Source of the DNA: Alistipes sp. | GTDB taxonomy: Bacteria; Bacteroidota; Bacteroidia; Bacteroidales; Rikenellaceae | Reading direction: 5' to 3' | DNA length: 64,000 nucleotides | Assembly: GCA_017520545.1 (NCBI GenBank) | Contig: JAFXFM010000002.1 | Span: 62,001-126,000, forward strand | Shown here: positions 1 to 9,101 of the stretch, piece by piece | Numbering within the stretch: position 1 is the first letter of the stretch | How the letters are laid out: each line of letters starts with the position of its first letter | Translations under genes and position numbers: made by a program | The notes under the pieces: generated by a model | What the model was told of the DNA's origin: nothing | Seen by the model: the letters and a program-made list of their open reading frames with translations, nothing else | Databases searched by the model: none

Positions 1-3000
1 AAATCGACGTCATCTACCCCGACACAGCTCGTGAGGTGGGTTACAAGATGATGTACTACGCCCGCGCCGTGCAGCCGACTATCGACTTCGGCTATCGCCA
101 CGGCCCGATGAAGATTCCGTTTGTCATTCACCCCGAGAACTTCTCGTCGAACGGTATGGTGATGTGGCTGCCAAAGCGTGTGGAGATACTCTCTTCGCCT
201 GCGGTACGCGGCTACTCGATGCCGTGGTTGAAGCAACTCGCTGCGCACGAATATCGCCACGCCGTACAGTACAACAACATCAACCGCGGTTTTGTGCGTG
301 TATTCAGTTATCTGCTCGGCCAGCAGAGTTCGACTATCGGACTCCTCTTTATGCCATTGTGGGGGTTGGAAGGCGACGCTACGCTCTCCGAAACGCAGAT
401 GTCGTCGTACGGTCGAGCCCTGCAACCTTCCTTCACAATGCACTACCGCGCCGTGGGCAACTTCGCCTTAACCGAGAATCTCAACAAGTGGTTCTGTGGC
501 TCCTATCGCGAGTATATACCCGACCACTATCACCTCGGCTACCAAATCACCGCATACGCCAACACCAAGTATGACGAGAACATTTGGGACAAAATCGTGC
601 GCTTTGCGGTGCGCAACCCCTACACCATAGCGGCCACCGCGGTCGGAATGAGAAAGTTTTACAAAACCTCGACCACCAAACTTACACGCGAAACATTCGC
701 CGATTTGAACGACTATTGGAATTCGTTGCCATATCAGCCAAACACCTCAACCCGTATTTCGGAGGAGGTCAAAAAGGGCTACACAATCTATCGCTATCCA
801 CAATATATCGACCAGAATACGGTGCTGTCGTTGTACGAAACGCTCGACAATCCCGACGCCTTTGTACTGACCGACCGAAAGAGCGGCAAGCGCAAACACA
901 TCGCCTATACGGGTTCGCTCTCTACACGTCCAAGCGAGGTCGTAGGCGGTAGAGTGTGGTGGACAGAGTATCGGCGCAGCCTGCTATTTGCCGAGCGCAT
1001 AAATTCCAAGTTGTGCTATATGGATTTGGAGCGAGGTCGCACCCGCACACTTCATCGTATGGATAAGGTCCTATACCCTACGCCTATCAGCAAACACGAG
1101 TTGGCGTGGGTGGAGTACTTCCCAAATGGTGTATACAACATTGTGCGTGGAAATCCGACACCTCGCAACGAGGAGGAGTATCTGCGTGTAGAGATTCCGT
1201 CCGACATCGAAATTCACGGCTTGGCGTACGACAACTACACTCACGCACTCTACTTTATCGCTACCGACGACAGCGGTATGTGGCTCGGACGCGTGGGCAG
1301 AAATCGCGAGATTGAGCACATCACCAAGGGGGCGTATATCACCATTAGCGACCTACGCGCCAAAGATGGACTATTGTATTTTGGCTCTATTCAGTCGGGT
1401 AAGGACGAGGTGCATTGCTACGACCTGCGCACCTCGACCGAATATCGCATCTCGGCTTCGACCTACGGCTCGTTTGCACCGATGCCGAACGATAAGGAGG
1501 GGGTATTGATGACCACCTACGACCGCTACGGCTACCATCTCGCCGAGCAGAAGATTGTGCGCGACACACTTCCGAAGGTGGAGTACTCGCAGTTACCGAT
1601 AAATTTGGTAAATCCACAACGCAAAAAGTGGAACACGATAAACCTCGACACGGTGCGATTTATCGGCATCGACTCGATGCTCCTACTCGCAAAGTCCGAC
1701 ACAAAGACTAAACAGAAGAGGACGAAACCTCTGCGCGACAAGCGATATTCGGGGGCTACGCACCTCTTCAATATCCACTCGTGGGCGCCAGTGTCGTACG
1801 ACCCGTTTGCATTGAGCGAGGAGGGAGAGCTGGACTTCAACCTTGGAGCAACCATAATGTCGCAGAACATTCTCTCCACCGCCAGCGGCTTTCTGACGTG
1901 GGGCTGGAATGCAAAGGAGGGCAATATATTCAAAGGGTCGTTCCGCTACTACGGCTTGGGGGTAAATTTGAGCATAAATGCTACCTACGGAGGTACACAA
2001 CAACTATATTCGGCATACTCCTATCTCTACAACCCTATATCGAATCGCTACGAGGCGGTGCTTCCGGGTGGCAAGGAGGAGTATGTAACAAACCCCATTA
2101 CGGGTAAGGAGGAGCTGGTCTTAAATGAGGTGCCGGAACTTGGCAAGTATTACAACGTTGGCGTTATGGCATCGTTGCCTCTCTACTTTCAAGCGGGCTA
2201 CCACACTCGCTTTGTGCAGGTGTCGGCTGGCTACAACTACTCGAACGGCTTGGTGGCAAAGGTCGATAAATTGTCGGTGGCGATAGGAAAGGGCACAGTA
2301 AGCAACATTGCAAAGATAGGCTACAAGGAGGGAGTTCATCTGTTGCAGTTTGGTGCGGGATATCAGGATATGGTGCGCTTGGCTCACAAAGATTTCTTGC
2401 CTCGCTGGGGACAGGTCTTATCGGTAAATTATGCTCTTAACCCCGCAGACGACAATTTCAGCCACCTCATATCGGTCTATGGCAAGGGCTACTTCCCGGG
2501 CGTTGCAAAGCACCACTCGCTCTCTTTGGCGGCGGTGTATCAAACCTCACTCAGAGGTTTCGACCACGAGAAGGCTCTCTCGAACCTCGCCTTTCACTCG
2601 GGACGACTCATACCACGCGGCTTCTACACCACCGATATCGAGAACCGCAACTACGTCGCTACATCGCTCAACTATGCGTTGCCGATTTGGTATCCCGACG
2701 GAGGATTTGGACCTTTTATCCACTTCAAACGTCTGCGCCTGAATCTGGGATTCGACTTCGCATCGTTCTCGCACAAGAAGATGTACGTCGATAATAGTGG
2801 TCAGAACCTCTTCTCGAAGATGGAACGTCATCGCATAATCTCCTATGGAGGCGACCTGTCGATAGATTTCAACCTATTCCGTATGCCGGCAGCAGCGACA
2901 ACCTCGCTAACGCTCTCGGTATACCAACCGACCATATTGACTAAACACAGCAACGATACAAATAGAAGAAAACCATTTATAAAGGTGGGCCTTGGCCTGC

Positions 3001-3008
3001 CGTTCTAA
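1..3008 (+). CDS. Gluzincin-like metallopeptidase / beta-propeller outer-membrane protein (5' partial)
   Basis: The frame is open from base 3, so the true start lies before the window and the GTG at 36 is not the start. HEYRH (bases 246-260) matches the HExxH zinc motif, and WGLEGDA about 40 residues later matches the second part of a gluzincin site, in which the glutamate is the third zinc ligand. The middle part (about residues 250-530) has repeated aromatic strand patterns that suggest a TolB-like propeller. The last 350 residues are rich in alternating aromatic strands and end in phenylalanine, as outer-membrane barrels do. The three-part layout is inferred from sequence pattern. A PBP gene starts 14 bp downstream, so the two may be co-transcribed. 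Substrate unknown. Confidence 0.6.
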   Translation, partial: IDVIYPDTAREVGYKMMYYARAVQPTIDFGYRHGPMKIPFVIHPENFSSNGMVMWLPKRVEILSSPAVRGYSMPWLKQLAAHEYRHAVQYNNINRGFVRVFSYLLGQQSSTIGLLFMPLWGLEGDATLSETQMSSYGRALQPSFTMHYRAVGNFALTENLNKWFCGSYREYIPDHYHLGYQITAYANTKYDENIWDKIVRFAVRNPYTIAATAVGMRKFYKTSTTKLTRETFADLNDYWNSLPYQPNTSTRISEEVKKGYTIYRYPQYIDQNTVLSLYETLDNPDAFVLTDRKSGKRKHIAYTGSLSTRPSEVVGGRVWWTEYRRSLLFAERINSKLCYMDLERGRTRTLHRMDKVLYPTPISKHELAWVEYFPNGVYNIVRGNPTPRNEEEYLRVEIPSDIEIHGLAYDNYTHALYFIATDDSGMWLGRVGRNREIEHITKGAYITISDLRAKDGLLYFGSIQSGKDEVHCYDLRTSTEYRISASTYGSFAPMPNDKEGVLMTTYDRYGYHLAEQKIVRDTLPKVEYSQLPINLVNPQRKKWNTINLDTVRFIGIDSMLLLAKSDTKTKQKRTKPLRDKRYSGATHLFNIHSWAPVSYDPFALSEEGELDFNLGATIMSQNILSTASGFLTWGWNAKEGNIFKGSFRYYGLGVNLSINATYGGTQQLYSAYSYLYNPISNRYEAVLPGGKEEYVTNPITGKEELVLNEVPELGKYYNVGVMASLPLYFQAGYHTRFVQVSAGYNYSNGLVAKVDKLSVAIGKGTVSNIAKIGYKEGVHLLQFGAGYQDMVRLAHKDFLPRWGQVLSVNYALNPADDNFSHLISVYGKGYFPGVAKHHSLSLAAVYQTSLRGFDHEKALSNLAFHSGRLIPRGFYTTDIENRNYVATSLNYALPIWYPDGGFGPFIHFKRLRLNLGFDFASFSHKKMYVDNSGQNLFSKMERHRIISYGGDLSIDFNLFRMPAAATTSLTLSVYQPTILTKHSNDTNRRKPFIKVGLGLPF

Positions 3009-3022
3009 CACGAACAAGCTTT

Positions 3023-5470
3023 ATGACGAAGAAAAAGGAAGCAACAAAAAGCAAGGCCACGTCGAGGCGTGGCGCAACAGGCGCAAAAAAAACGAGCACA
3101 AAGGAAAATAGGCTGATAACCTGCCTTTGGACACTTATTGTGGCTCCGATAGCATTGTTGGCACTTATGCTCATACTTACCGCACTTGGCGCGTTTGGAC
3201 GTATGCCGACATTTGAGGAGTTGGAGAACCCGAAGAGCAATCTCGCGACCAAAATCTATGCAGACGACGGCAAGGAGATTGGTGGTTTCTTTGTACAGAA
3301 TCGCTCGTACAAACTCTACTCCGACCTCTTCCCGTCGGACTCGACAAAGTTAATAACCATTGATGATCGCCATATGCCGGCTATCGCTGCGGCACTTGTA
3401 GCGACCGAAGATGTGCGATTCTTCTCCCACTCGGGTATCGACCTCGTATCGTTGGCACGTGTGGGTGTAAAGACTATCGCTATGCGACACTCGTCGCAGG
3501 GTGGAGGTAGTACCATTACGCAGCAGTTGGCGAAGAACCTATTCCCGCGCGAAAAGAGCGACAGTGGAAAGATTGTTCGCTTCATAAAACTTGTTATCTC
3601 GAAGTTCAAGGAGTGGATTACTGCCATAAAACTCGAATCGAACTATACGAAGGAGGAGATTATTGCGATGTATCTCAACGTAGTAGAGTATGGCTCGAAC
3701 TCCTTCGGCATCGAATCGGCAGCAAAGACCTTCTTCGGCAAGGCTCCACACGAGCTGAACATTCAGGAGGCGGCAATGTTGGTGGGCGTGGTGAATGCTC
3801 CGACACGCTACTCACCGGTACTCAACCCGAAGAATGCAGTAAATCGCCGTAACCTTGTTTTGCAACGTATTCAGGCAGCCGGAGGTCTTACTCAGGAGGA
3901 GTGCGACTCTATATCGGCATTGCCAATCACGCTCTCGTATAAACCCGTATCGCACAACTTGGGCCGTGCAACCTACTTCCGCGAGATGTTGCGAACCACA
4001 ATGAATGCCAAGCGTCCTGAGCGCAAACAGTTTGGCAACGATTGGGACTACGAACAGGCTTGCAAGGAGTACGACACCAATCCTATTGTCGGCTGGTGCC
4101 ACAAAAACCGCAAGGCTGATGGTTCGCCATACGACATCTATCGCGACGGTTTGAGAATCTACACCACCCTCAACCCTGCAATGCAGGAGTATGCCGAGGA
4201 GGCGATGCAAAAGCAGATGAAGAACACTATTCAACCTGCAATGAATAGACAGATTCGTGCAACGGGCCGCTTGTTCCATCGAATAAGCAAGAAGAAGGAG
4301 GAGCAGATTATCAAGCAGGCAATGCGCACCTCCGAGCGTTTCCACAATATGAGAGCGGCCGGATATAGCGACGACGATATCTATGCAAGTTTCGAGAAGA
4401 AAGTCAGAACAAACATTTTCACCTTCAATGGTGAAAGGGATACTCTTATCACCCCTCGCGACTCTATCCTCCACCACAAGGGTATTATGCGTGCAACACT
4501 CGTTGCGATTGAGCCGAAGACGGGACACGTCAAGGCCTATATCGGTGGTCCGGAGTTCAAATACTTCAAGTACGACAACGCAAAGCAGGGTAAACGACAG
4601 GTGGGCTCTACTGTAAAGCCGTTTGTCTACTGCTTCGCTATCGACCACCTCGGACTCTCACCTTGTACAATGGTTCCAAACCTCCCTGTAACTATCGAGT
4701 ATGGTCGTGGCAGAAAATGGTCGCCAAAGGAGGCCGGTGGCGGTGGATACGATGGTGTTCTTCACCCATTACGCTGGGGTTTGACTCGTTCGCGAAACAA
4801 CTACTCGGCGTGGATTATGAAGCAGGCAAGACAGCCTCAGGCGGTTGCCAACTTCATTCACGATATGGGAGTCAAGAGCTACATCGACCCCGTATATCCA
4901 CTATGTACGGGTTCGTGGGAGTCTAACGTATATGAGATGGTTGGAGCCTATACAACCTTTGCAAACGAGGGAGTATATAACAATCCACTCTTCGTAACCC
5001 GCATCGAGGACCGTCAAGGCAACGTTATCTCCTCGTTTGCGACCTCGTCGCAGGACGCCATAAGCAAGGAGTCGGCATACACAATGCTCCAAATGATGAA
5101 GCGCGTTATCAACCAAGGTACGGGTAGCCGATTGGTGCGTCTTTACGGTATGGGCGGCGTGGATATCGCCGGTAAGACCGGTACAACCAATGCCAATCGT
5201 GATGCGTGGTTTATCTGCGTTACTCCGAACTTGGCCGTTGGCTCGTGGGTAGGTGCCGAGGACCAGACCGTATCGCTTTATCGCGGTGGTGAGGGTTCAG
5301 TGATGGCACTGCCTATCGTAGGAGAGTTCTTGCAGAAGGTACACGCCGACCCGAATATCAACGTTAATCGCAGCGACAAGTTTGTTCGACCACGAAATTG
5401 GAGGGGTGCAAATTGTAGCGACTCGGAGATTCAGGAGCAAGATAACGAAGAGGTAGAGTTTTTCGAATAG
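3023..5470 (+). CDS. mrcA: Class A penicillin-binding protein 1A (glycosyltransferase-transpeptidase)
   Basis: Bifunctional peptidoglycan synthase that polymerises lipid II and cross-links stem peptides in the periplasm. A lysine-rich cytoplasmic start is followed by one membrane segment at about residues 31-58. The GT51 domain shows the catalytic motif EDVRFFSHSG (glutamate near residue 129) and GGSTITQQLAKN. The transpeptidase domain shows STVK (serine near 530), SRN (near 589) and KTG (near 717), so all active-site motifs are intact. At 815 residues it has a normal family length. It follows the partial metallopeptidase-like gene by 14 bp. PBP1A is the closest label; the symbol comes from family resemblance. 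Confidence 0.93.
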   Translation: MTKKKEATKSKATSRRGATGAKKTSTKENRLITCLWTLIVAPIALLALMLILTALGAFGRMPTFEELENPKSNLATKIYADDGKEIGGFFVQNRSYKLYSDLFPSDSTKLITIDDRHMPAIAAALVATEDVRFFSHSGIDLVSLARVGVKTIAMRHSSQGGGSTITQQLAKNLFPREKSDSGKIVRFIKLVISKFKEWITAIKLESNYTKEEIIAMYLNVVEYGSNSFGIESAAKTFFGKAPHELNIQEAAMLVGVVNAPTRYSPVLNPKNAVNRRNLVLQRIQAAGGLTQEECDSISALPITLSYKPVSHNLGRATYFREMLRTTMNAKRPERKQFGNDWDYEQACKEYDTNPIVGWCHKNRKADGSPYDIYRDGLRIYTTLNPAMQEYAEEAMQKQMKNTIQPAMNRQIRATGRLFHRISKKKEEQIIKQAMRTSERFHNMRAAGYSDDDIYASFEKKVRTNIFTFNGERDTLITPRDSILHHKGIMRATLVAIEPKTGHVKAYIGGPEFKYFKYDNAKQGKRQVGSTVKPFVYCFAIDHLGLSPCTMVPNLPVTIEYGRGRKWSPKEAGGGGYDGVLHPLRWGLTRSRNNYSAWIMKQARQPQAVANFIHDMGVKSYIDPVYPLCTGSWESNVYEMVGAYTTFANEGVYNNPLFVTRIEDRQGNVISSFATSSQDAISKESAYTMLQMMKRVINQGTGSRLVRLYGMGGVDIAGKTGTTNANRDAWFICVTPNLAVGSWVGAEDQTVSLYRGGEGSVMALPIVGEFLQKVHADPNINVNRSDKFVRPRNWRGANCSDSEIQEQDNEEVEFFE

Positions 5471-5538
5471 CAATCGGAGGGGGGGGGCAGATACCCCCGA
5501 ACAAAAGAGTATAAAAATTTTAAACACAATAGAAGAGT

Positions 5539-6549
5539 ATGAAAGTAGCAATCGTTGGCGCAAGTGGCGCCGTAGGACAAGAGTTTCTCAAAATTTTAGA
5601 TGAGCACAATTTCCCACTCGACGAATTGGTATTGTTTGGCTCGTCGCGCAGTGCGGGACAGACACGTGTATTCCGTGGAAAGGAGATTGTAATCAAGGAG
5701 TTGCAGCACAACGACGATTTCAAAGATATAGACCTTGCATTGGTGTCGGCAGGTGGTGCCATTTCGCGCGACTACGCCGAAACCATCACCAAATATGGCT
5801 GTTTGATGATTGACAATTCGAGTTGCTACCGTATGGATGCAGATGTACCGTTGGTTGTACCCGAGGTGAATGCCGAAGATGCACTCAACGCCCCACGTCG
5901 CATCATCGCCAACCCTAACTGCACGACTATTCAGATGGTTGTGGTATTGAACGCAATCGAGAAGCTCTCGCACATAAAGCGAGTGCACGTTTCGACCTAT
6001 CAGTCGGCAAGTGGCGCAGGTGCGCAGGCTATGGCGGAGTTGGAGGAGCAGCACGCATCGCTTGCAAAGGGCGAGGAGGCGAAGGTCGAGAAGTTTGCTT
6101 ATCAGTTGGCTTTCAACGTTATACCGCACATCGACGTATTCACCGAGAACGACTACACAAAGGAGGAGATGAAGATGTATAACGAAACTCGCAAAATTAT
6201 GCACTCTGATGTTGCTGTGTCGGCGACCTGCGTGCGCGTACCCGTTATGCGTGCTCACTCGGAGAGCATTTGGGTTGAGACCGAGCGACCAATCTCGCCG
6301 GAGGAGGCTCGCAAGGCTTTTGCCGAAGCGGAGGGCGTTGTTGTGGTTGATAACCCAGCCGAGAAGGAGTACCCTATGCCGTTGTTTATCGCCGGCAAGG
6401 AGCCTGTCTATGTGGGCCGTATCCGCAAGGACATCACCTGCGAGAATGGTCTAACATTCTGGTGCGTAGCCGACCAAATCAAGAAGGGTGCAGCATTGAA
6501 TGCTGTACAGATTGCCGAGTGGCTTATTGCCAAAGGCGTTTTACGCTAA
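5539..6549 (+). CDS. asd: Aspartate-semialdehyde dehydrogenase
   Basis: Reduces aspartyl phosphate to aspartate semialdehyde with NADPH, the branch point to lysine/diaminopimelate, threonine and methionine. The N-terminal nucleotide-binding motif is [11 protein letters not shown]. The catalytic cysteine lies in NPNCTT (near residue 128), and the substrate-binding region QSASGAGAQ follows. The 336-residue length is typical. The ATG at 5539 directly precedes the Rossmann strand MKVAIVGA, so the start is secure. It supplies diaminopimelate for the wall made by the neighbouring PBP, although the 68-bp gap does not prove an operon. Confidence 0.96.
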   Translation: MKVAIVGASGAVGQEFLKILDEHNFPLDELVLFGSSRSAGQTRVFRGKEIVIKELQHNDDFKDIDLALVSAGGAISRDYAETITKYGCLMIDNSSCYRMDADVPLVVPEVNAEDALNAPRRIIANPNCTTIQMVVVLNAIEKLSHIKRVHVSTYQSASGAGAQAMAELEEQHASLAKGEEAKVEKFAYQLAFNVIPHIDVFTENDYTKEEMKMYNETRKIMHSDVAVSATCVRVPVMRAHSESIWVETERPISPEEARKAFAEAEGVVVVDNPAEKEYPMPLFIAGKEPVYVGRIRKDITCENGLTFWCVADQIKKGAALNAVQIAEWLIAKGVLR

Positions 6550-6583
6550 ACGTCGGAAATTGGACGGAAATCATCGTATAAAT

Positions 6584-6614
6584 TTTGCGGTTTAATATAT
6601 TTGGTATAACTTTG
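6584..6614 (+). promoter_or_regulatory. Bacteroidetes-type promoter for bamD operon
   Basis: TTTG at 6584-6587 and TAACTTTG at 6607-6614, 19 bp apart, match the -33/-7 consensus of the Bacteroidetes primary sigma factor. It lies about 45 bp upstream of the bamD start. Confidence 0.75.
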
Positions 6615-6658
6615 CACGATTTATCGCGTGTATGCGCGTGTGAGAAGAGGGAGTTTTT

Positions 6659-7534
6659 ATGTTGAAGGTGAGTATTAAAAACACGTTTGTACTGTTGTGT
6701 GCGATTCTTTTTGTCGGCACGGCTTCGGCGCGTAAGGAGCAACTTACCGTGCGCGAGAAGGTGGAGCTTGGCAAAAGGGTTAGTGTTCACCGCGTCATAA
6801 AGAGCGAAGACCCTGAACTCATCTACTCGGAGGCGATGAAGTACTACGGCAAGGAGAAGTGGAAGCAGGCGGGCGATCTGTTCGAGGCTTGTCGAGCCTA
6901 CTTCGTGGGCGATATGCGTGAGGACTCGATAGCCTTTATGTCGGCTCGAAGCAAATTCAAGGATCGCGACTACCTCGATGCCACCGTACGCCTTGACGAG
7001 TTTCGTCGCAAGTTCGGACGCAGCATATTTATCGAGGATGCCGAGGCGATGTTGGCGATGTGCCACTACTACCTCGCTCCCGACCCTACGCGCGACCAGA
7101 CCATTACCGCCGAGGCTATTGTAGCCTTCTCGGAGTTTATCGAGCGATATCCGAATTCGAAGCGAGCGGAGGCATTCTCGAACCTCATCACCGAATTGAC
7201 CGAGCGTTTGAAGGAGAAGGCCTATCTCAACGCCTACACATACTACAAAATTCAGCGATACAAGTCGGCGGTGATAGCACTGCGCAACGCGTTGAAGCAA
7301 TATCCCGACACTCCGCATCGCGAAGATATACTCTATCTGATTGCTGTATCGAACTACCGCTTGGCACACAACTCCATCGAGGAGAAACAGGGCGAACGAT
7401 ACCTCAACGTACTCGACTCCTACTACTCGTTCATCAATGAGTTCCCCGAGTCGAAACATCGCAAGGAGTTGGAGCGATACACCAAGGAGGCAAAAGATTA
7501 TTTAGACAAAAACAACATAGAAAAACAAAAATAG
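6659..7534 (+). CDS. bamD: Outer membrane protein assembly factor BamD-like TPR protein
   Basis: BamD is the TPR component of the BAM machine that inserts barrels into the outer membrane. The 291-residue product follows the Bacteroidetes BamD pattern: tandem TPR helices from about residue 45, YLAPDPTRDQ near residue 140, and the closing FINEFPESKHRKE repeat. The order bamD-rpoZ-coaBC-recN is a familiar Bacteroidetes arrangement. Oddity: BamD proteins are normally lipoproteins, but the N-terminus (KNTFVLLCAILFVGTASA) looks like a signal peptidase I substrate and has no lipobox cysteine at the expected place. The promoter sits just upstream, which leaves no room for a much earlier start. rpoZ begins 2 bp after the stop. 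Confidence 0.85.
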   Translation: MLKVSIKNTFVLLCAILFVGTASARKEQLTVREKVELGKRVSVHRVIKSEDPELIYSEAMKYYGKEKWKQAGDLFEACRAYFVGDMREDSIAFMSARSKFKDRDYLDATVRLDEFRRKFGRSIFIEDAEAMLAMCHYYLAPDPTRDQTITAEAIVAFSEFIERYPNSKRAEAFSNLITELTERLKEKAYLNAYTYYKIQRYKSAVIALRNALKQYPDTPHREDILYLIAVSNYRLAHNSIEEKQGERYLNVLDSYYSFINEFPESKHRKELERYTKEAKDYLDKNNIEKQK

Positions 7535-7536
7535 AG

Positions 7537-7851
7537 ATGGAAATTAAGAAGAACATTCCGAACAACACCGTAACTCGCAAGCTCGTGGATTTCGACCACG
7601 AGACCGGCAACGTTTACAAGAGCATCAACGTTATTGCTCGCCGTGCAAATCAGATTGCATCGGAGTTGAAGAGCGAGTTAAATCGTAAACTCGCAGATTT
7701 CTCCTCGCCTACCGACACTATGGAGGAGACTTTCGAGAATCGTGAGCAGATCGAGATTTCGCGCTACTACGAGCGTCTTCCAAAGCCGGCTATTATCGCT
7801 ACCGAGGAGTTCCTCGATGACGAGATCTACTTCCGCGACGGAAAGGAGTAA
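7537..7851 (+). CDS. rpoZ: DNA-directed RNA polymerase subunit omega (Bacteroidetes type)
   Basis: A 104-residue protein with the hallmark stretches NVIARRANQIA and FENREQIEISRFYERLPKP-like (here EISRYYERLPKPAI), which identify the divergent omega subunit of Bacteroidetes. Omega aids assembly and stability of RNA polymerase. The gene starts 2 bp after bamD and is followed after 52 bp by coaBC, which indicates one transcription unit. Confidence 0.88.
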   Translation: MEIKKNIPNNTVTRKLVDFDHETGNVYKSINVIARRANQIASELKSELNRKLADFSSPTDTMEETFENREQIEISRYYERLPKPAIIATEEFLDDEIYFRDGKE

Positions 7852-7877
7852 AAACTTTAAGGACTGTTGGCAAATAG

Positions 7878-7891
7878 CCATTAGTCATTAG
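7878..7891. repeat. Short 7-bp repeats (NNATTAG)
   Basis: Two units, CCATTAG and TCATTAG, lie head to tail in the rpoZ-coaBC spacer. This is a small member of the heptamer tracts found in several spacers of this window. Confidence 0.6.
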
Positions 7892-7903
7892 CTTTATCAG
7901 AAG

Positions 7904-9094
7904 ATGTTGAAGGGTAAACACATCCTGCTCGGTATAACAGGCAGCATAGCGGCATACAAGGCTGCTATGCTTTGTCGTCTTTTGCGCGTGGCAGGAGCCG
8001 AAGTCAAAGTGGTGATGACTCCGACAGCCAAGGAGTTTATCACACCCGTTACAATGGCAACATTGTCAAAGAATCCTATCGCCGTGGAGTTCTACAACCC
8101 CGAGAATGGCGATTGGCATTCACATATCGCGATGGGTGAGTGGGCAGATTGCTACCTTATAGCACCCGCTACGGCAAACACCATAGCCAAGATGGCATAC
8201 GGCATTGCCGACAACCTCTTGCTTACAACCTACCTCTCGGCTCGTTGCCAAACAGTGGTTGCACCGGCTATGGATTGCGATATGTTCTGCCACGAGGCTA
8301 CACAGGAGAATCTTGCGAAGTTGCGTGAGCGCGGTGTCGTAATTCTCGAATCGCCCGAGGGAGAGTTGGCAAGCGGACTTATGGGTAAGGGCCGTATGAT
8401 GGAGCCCGAGCAGATTGTCGAGGCTATCGACTCGCTCTTCAAGGCAGAGCAGACTTTGGCCGGCAAACGCATAATGGTTACTGCGGGAGCGACAATCGAG
8501 GCGATAGACCCCGTACGCTACATCTCGAACCACTCGACCGGCAAGATGGGCTACGCCATAGCCGATGCTCTCGCCAAGCGAGGTGCCGAGGTGGTACTCG
8601 TAAGCGGCAAAACGGCGTTGCCAACACCACAAGGCGTGCGTCGCGTAGATGTTCTCTCGGCAGAGGAGATGTACGAAGCGGCCGTTTCGGAGTTCGAGCA
8701 GTCGGACTGCGCGGTTATGTGCGCCGCGGTGGCAGACTACACCCCAAAAGAGGTTAGCGAGAAAAAAATAAAGAAGAGCGACGACACCTTCTCGCTCGAA
8801 CTGCGCAAGACGAAGGATATAGCCTTCGAGCTGGGCAAGGTGAAGGGCAATCGCAAACTTGTGGGCTTTGCGCTCGAAACCGATAACGAGCAGGCAAATG
8901 CCGAGAAAAAACTCGCATCGAAGAAGCTCGATATGATCGTGTTGAACTCATTGAAGGACAAGGGTGCGGGCTTCGGTTGCGACACCAACAAAGTCGCCTT
9001 CATCGACGCCTCATCACGCGAGGAGTTGCCTCTGCTCTCGAAGTCGGAGGTTGCTGAGCGCATCGCAGATAAAATAGAGAAACTTTTAAAATAG
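7904..9094 (+). CDS. coaBC: Bifunctional phosphopantothenoylcysteine decarboxylase / phosphopantothenate-cysteine ligase
   Basis: Catalyses two consecutive steps of coenzyme A synthesis: joining cysteine to 4'-phosphopantothenate (CoaB) and decarboxylating the product (CoaC). The CoaC half (about residues 1-185) has the flavin-binding start GITGSIAAYKAA, the active-site region HIAMGEWAD, and APAMDCDMF, a variant of the usual PAMNxxMW. The CoaB half has the nucleotide-binding SNHSTGKMGYAIADAL near residue 205. The 396-residue length is standard. recN starts 8 bp after the stop, so the two are probably co-transcribed. Confidence 0.96.
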   Translation: MLKGKHILLGITGSIAAYKAAMLCRLLRVAGAEVKVVMTPTAKEFITPVTMATLSKNPIAVEFYNPENGDWHSHIAMGEWADCYLIAPATANTIAKMAYGIADNLLLTTYLSARCQTVVAPAMDCDMFCHEATQENLAKLRERGVVILESPEGELASGLMGKGRMMEPEQIVEAIDSLFKAEQTLAGKRIMVTAGATIEAIDPVRYISNHSTGKMGYAIADALAKRGAEVVLVSGKTALPTPQGVRRVDVLSAEEMYEAAVSEFEQSDCAVMCAAVADYTPKEVSEKKIKKSDDTFSLELRKTKDIAFELGKVKGNRKLVGFALETDNEQANAEKKLASKKLDMIVLNSLKDKGAGFGCDTNKVAFIDASSREELPLLSKSEVAERIADKIEKLLK

Positions 9095-9101
9095 ACAGGC
9101 T

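Noticed and set aside
6524-7459. 311-codon ORF antisense to bamD
   Set aside because: It lies wholly opposite a well supported gene, has no recognisable domain and no promoter; long antisense ORFs arise from the codon bias here.
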